DNA from: Shimia sp040225985
GTDB taxonomy: Bacteria; Pseudomonadota; Alphaproteobacteria; Rhodobacterales; Rhodobacteraceae
Length of the DNA stretch: 64,000 nt
Direction of reading: 5' to 3'
NCBI RefSeq assembly: GCF_040225985.1
Contig: NZ_JBBPEU010000007.1
Coordinates: 62,001-126,000, forward strand
Shown here: piece after piece, positions 61,101 to 64,000 of the stretch
Position numbering within the stretch: position 1 is the first letter of the stretch
How the letters are laid out: each line of letters begins with the position of its first letter
The notes under the pieces: model-generated
The model's database searches: none
What the model saw: only the letters and a program-made list of their open reading frames with translations
Told to the model about the DNA's origin: nothing
Position numbers and translations under genes: made by a program

Positions 61101-61505
61101 ATGAAACCCACGATCCCAGCCCTTTTTGCCCTGAGCCTTGCGGCGGGGGTTGCCATGGCAGAGACCCCTGCCTTCATGACAAGCATGGACGTGGACAAGG
61201 ACGGTTTCCTGACGCTGGCCGAGCTTGAAGAATACCGCAGCCAGGTGTTCAAGACCTTTGACACAAACGGTGACGGAGTTCTGGACAGCGCGGAGTATAC
61301 CGAGTTCGACAAAGCCCGCGCAGCAGCAGCCGAACAGACCGGCGCGCCCCTGCAGTTGCGGGCTGTGCACGGGTTGGCGCGCGAACGCACCGACCTGAAC
61401 CTTGACGGGCGCGTCACCCGTGAAGAATTCCGCGAGGCTTTGACACAATGGTTCAACACCCATGACAAGACCAAGGATGGCGTGCTGGGTCACGGGGATT
61501 TCTAA
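61101..61505 (+). CDS. Secreted EF-hand protein
   Basis: A 134-residue protein with a signal peptide (PTIPALFALSLAAGVAMA) and four calcium-binding-like loops: DVDKDGFLTLAE, DTNGDGVLDSAE, DLNLDGRVTREE and DKTKDGVLGHGD. The first three carry good D-x-D/N-x-D ligands. It probably binds calcium in the periplasm. Next gene is convergent. Confidence 0.87.
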   Translation: MKPTIPALFALSLAAGVAMAETPAFMTSMDVDKDGFLTLAELEEYRSQVFKTFDTNGDGVLDSAEYTEFDKARAAAAEQTGAPLQLRAVHGLARERTDLNLDGRVTREEFREALTQWFNTHDKTKDGVLGHGDF

Positions 61506-61536
61506 AGCCCTTCCCCGGGAGCGCACCAACCGAGTG

Positions 61537-62349
61537 TCAGGCCGGTGCCCGCTGTGCCATGGCCCGCACCAGCACAAAAAACGCCCCCATAACCAATAGG
61601 GGCAGGATCACGATCCGGAACACAAACACTGACAGGATCGCAATATAGGCGCGGATCAGGTCATCTGCGCGGGCAAAAACCTCGGCCATCAGCGTTTGAT
61701 AACGCTCGGCGTCGCCCGCCAGACCGGCCATGGCGGAAAACCAGCTTTCGTCGCCTGCTGGCAGATCAGCTTGTGCACTGACACTCGCGGTGATTTCCTG
61801 AACGATTGCGTCGTGTTCGGCCCAGACCCCTTCAGTCATCCGGTCTGCGACCAGCGACGCGATCACAAAGGCCAGCGGAATCGCCAGTCCGAGGAAGGCC
61901 CCGTACCAGCCCAACTTGCGCGTGATCGTTTTTGCAACAGTTCCGCCCCCGAACCTTCGGTCCAGGATCCATACACAGGTGGCAAGCGCAATCAGGCTGC
62001 ACCCTGTTGCGCTGACCGGGCCCATCGCCACGGCCAGAACACCTGTGAAGACCATCACGGCAAAGACAAGATCAGATATCCTCTCGATCGTGTCATCAAC
62101 GGGTTCAAGTGCCTTCAGCGGCTGCACCGACCCCGAGACAACCAGTGACCCGCCAAGTTCGACCTCTTGCGCCGTTGACAGAACGGCATTGACGCCCCGC
62201 AAAGACACGTAGAGCACAGCGCTGGCCGTGGCGACGTCCTCGGCATAAGCGCTCGCGGCCTGAACAGCGGGGTTTCTATCAAAGTAGGCCGCGGCGACAA
62301 ACGCCGCCACGGCCAGAACAAGAAGCGATGCCAATGAAGGACGCGGCAT
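61537..62349 (-). CDS. Hypothetical multi-pass membrane protein
   Basis: A 270-residue protein with an N-terminal hydrophobic helix (LASLLVLAVAAFVAAAYF), two helices near residues 90-130, one near 150-170 and a pair at the C-terminus (YIAILSVFVFRIVILPLLVMGAFFVLV). The loop between residues 175 and 225 is acidic. I do not recognise a family. Its start overlaps the GcvT-type gene stop (TAATG), suggesting cotranscription. Confidence 0.7.
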   Translation of the reverse strand: MPRPSLASLLVLAVAAFVAAAYFDRNPAVQAASAYAEDVATASAVLYVSLRGVNAVLSTAQEVELGGSLVVSGSVQPLKALEPVDDTIERISDLVFAVMVFTGVLAVAMGPVSATGCSLIALATCVWILDRRFGGGTVAKTITRKLGWYGAFLGLAIPLAFVIASLVADRMTEGVWAEHDAIVQEITASVSAQADLPAGDESWFSAMAGLAGDAERYQTLMAEVFARADDLIRAYIAILSVFVFRIVILPLLVMGAFFVLVRAMAQRAPA

Positions 62350-64000
62350 TACGCGTCTTTGCGAATGGTCGCGTTGGTCGGGTCATAGGGGCTATCGCAG
62401 GTCACGACTGCATCCCACAGTTTGTCTTGCATCTTGACCTTCACCCTTGTGCCTTCCACCGCCAGATCCGGCGGCAGATAGCCCATGCCAATGGATTTCT
62501 CGAACGCGACCGAATATCCCCCAGAGGTCAGACGCCCCAGCATGGTCTGGCCATCTTCGGAATACAGCGCCTCGCGTCCCCACGGATCGGCATCGTCAGG
62601 CCCGTCGATCAACAGGGTGCAGCACTTGGCGCGGATGCCCTTTTCGACCATGGCGTCCTTGCCGTGGAAATCTTTGCTGAGGTCGATGAAGCGCGGCAGG
62701 TCGGCCTCGGCCGGGGTCGCGTCGCGGCCCAGTTCGGTGCCAAAGGCGCGATAGGATTTTTCCTGACGCAGCCAGTTCTGCGCGCGCGCCCCGACCAGCT
62801 TCATACCGTGCTTTTCACCCGCTTTTTCCAGCAGGTCGAACAGGTAGTTCTGCATCTCGATCGGGTGGTGCAATTCCCAGCCAAGTTCGCCGGTATAGGC
62901 CACGCGGATCGCGTTGACCGGGCACATGCCCAGTTCGATCTGGCGTGCCGAGAGCCATGGGAACCGCTTGTTCGACAGGGCCGTAGCCGGGTCTGCATCA
63001 ACGATGACTTCGTTCAGAACATCGCGCGATTTGGGACCTGCGATGGCGAAAACGCCCCACTGGGTGGTCACATCCTGAATTTCGATATAGCCGAACTCGT
63101 CCATCTTGTCCTCGGCCGCCTTGCGCAGGAAATCTGCGTCATATTCGGTCCAGGCACCGGCAGAGACGAGGTAGTAGTTGTTCTCGCCGTTGCGCACGAT
63201 GGTGTATTCGGTGCGGGTGGTGCCCGCCGAGGTCAGCGCATAGGTCAGGTTGATACGCCCCACCTTGGGCAGCTTATTGCACGTGAACCAGTCCAGGAAC
63301 GCCGTTGCACCGGGGCCTTTGACGACGTGCTTGGTGAACGCGGTCGCATCAATCAGGCCCACGCCGTTGCGGATCGCCCTAGCCTCTTCAACCGCGTATT
63401 GCCACCAGCCGCCACGGCGGAAGCTGCGGCTTTCCTTGTCAAAGTTTTCGGGTGCATCCAGAGGCCCAAAATAGTTCGGACGCTCCCAGCCGTTTACGAA
63501 GCCGAACTGCGCGCCACGGGCGGCCTGGCGGTCATAGGCGGGCGAGGTGCGCAGCGGGCGACAGGCCTCGCGCTCTTCGTCGGGATGGTGCAGGATATAG
63601 ACGTGCTCGTAACACTCTTCGTTTTTGCGCGCCGCGAATTCGGTGGTCATCCAGTTCGACGAATACCGTTTGGGGTCCAGCGACGCCATGTCGATCTCGG
63701 CTTCGCCATCGACCATCATCTGGGCGAGGTAATAGCCGGTGCCGCCTGCGGCCGTGATCCCGAACGAGAACCCTTCAGCCAGCCACATGTTGCGCAGACC
63801 CGGAGCCGGGCCCACCAGCGGGTTGCCGTCGGGGGTATAGCAGATCGGGCCGTTGAAATCGTCTTTCAGACCGGACTCGGCGCAGGAAGGGACACGCTCG
63901 GCCATCGCCATGTACTGTTCGGCAATCCTGTCCAGATCCAGCGGGAACAGATCGGCACGGAAGCTGTCCGGCACGCCATGTTCGAAACGCGCAGGCGCGC
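62349..64000 (-). CDS. FAD-dependent dimethylglycine/sarcosine dehydrogenase-like, C-terminal part
   Basis: An open frame of at least 550 codons enters from the right edge. The visible part starts at the end of a DAO-type FAD domain (GPICYTPDGNPLVGPAPGLRNMWLAEGFSFGITAAGGTGYYLA), followed by a GcvT-like aminomethyltransferase domain (KHVVKGPGATAFLDWFTCNKLP, AIAGPKSRDVL, YTGELGWELHHP) and a C-terminal GcvT barrel (SIGMGYLPPDLAVEGTRVKVKMQ). Such fusions oxidise dimethylglycine or sarcosine and transfer the C1 unit to folate. The N-terminal FAD fold lies beyond the window. Confidence 0.88.
   Translation of the reverse strand, partial: APARFEHGVPDSFRADLFPLDLDRIAEQYMAMAERVPSCAESGLKDDFNGPICYTPDGNPLVGPAPGLRNMWLAEGFSFGITAAGGTGYYLAQMMVDGEAEIDMASLDPKRYSSNWMTTEFAARKNEECYEHVYILHHPDEEREACRPLRTSPAYDRQAARGAQFGFVNGWERPNYFGPLDAPENFDKESRSFRRGGWWQYAVEEARAIRNGVGLIDATAFTKHVVKGPGATAFLDWFTCNKLPKVGRINLTYALTSAGTTRTEYTIVRNGENNYYLVSAGAWTEYDADFLRKAAEDKMDEFGYIEIQDVTTQWGVFAIAGPKSRDVLNEVIVDADPATALSNKRFPWLSARQIELGMCPVNAIRVAYTGELGWELHHPIEMQNYLFDLLEKAGEKHGMKLVGARAQNWLRQEKSYRAFGTELGRDATPAEADLPRFIDLSKDFHGKDAMVEKGIRAKCCTLLIDGPDDADPWGREALYSEDGQTMLGRLTSGGYSVAFEKSIGMGYLPPDLAVEGTRVKVKMQDKLWDAVVTCDSPYDPTNATIRKDA

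Noticed and set aside
1..64000. CRISPR array, tRNA or rRNA genes
   Set aside because: No regularly spaced repeats, tRNA cloverleaf or rRNA segments were seen; the transposon is not next to a tRNA, so an integrative island was not favoured.

Overview
The window is a stretch of an alphaproteobacterial chromosome, most likely of the Rhodobacterales (Roseobacter group). Supporting signs are an F1-only ATP synthase operon (atpH-A-G-D-C, with no F0 genes beside it), a solitary rpsD, a hisS-hisZ-hisG operon with the short HisG form, a B12-dependent ribonucleotide reductase, DUF1489, DUF2125, a Roseobacter-type Hint-domain protein, and GC-rich codon use with frequent ATGA/TAATG gene overlaps.

Layout. 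1-4.1 kb: an upstream gene tail, a YcgN-like protein, threonine aldolase, an alpha/beta hydrolase, an HCCA-isomerase-like protein and PRPP synthetase. 4.2-9.5 kb: an H-type lectin gene and the F1 ATP synthase operon. 9.8-15 kb: a methyltransferase, glyoxalase II, ClpA and an M23 peptidase. 15-18.4 kb: a MotA-like/MotB-like pair with a very long coiled coil. 18.4-24.4 kb: ChaC-like, DUF2125, extensin-like, TyrA, HisC-like, UPF0114 and rpsD. 31.9-44.3 kb: Hint protein, NrdJ, DUF1489, HisG/HisZ/HisS, enoyl-CoA hydratase, SlyX and DnaE. 44.6-49.3 kb: a complete BMP-type (nucleoside) ABC transporter. 49.3-53.7 kb: an AraC regulator and three tandem DUF1254/DUF1214 genes, the third decayed. 53.7-56.4 kb: a sulfide oxidation cluster. 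56.5-64 kb: assorted metabolic genes and a truncated GcvT-type dehydrogenase.

The outstanding feature is 24560-31804, a 7,245-bp low-GC element. It has matching terminal inverted repeats (18 bp perfect, then 8 bp of spacer, then 17 of 18 bp) and is flanked directly by an 8-bp duplication, TGCAGCAC, on both sides. It carries an IS1-family transposase interrupted by a frameshift, a divergent MerR-like regulator with a palindrome in the shared promoter region, and a four-gene cargo operon. The cargo encodes a SMEK-domain STAND NTPase, a 125-residue unknown, a 132-residue protein with the N-terminal motif SNSSSTSF and an aromatic YINAYNNYW tail, and a radical SAM/SPASM-like enzyme. I read the element as an IS1-family transposon carrying a possible conflict or defence module that may use peptide or protein modification. 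I do not know of a described system with this combination; function is inference.

Smaller observations include an ATTC-N8-GAAT operator in front of the sulfide:quinone reductase gene, a hairpin covering the ribosome binding site of an EF-hand gene, and a two-hairpin dispersed repeat present in two copies whose first stem differs in length while keeping its pairing. No rRNA, tRNA or CRISPR array was seen.
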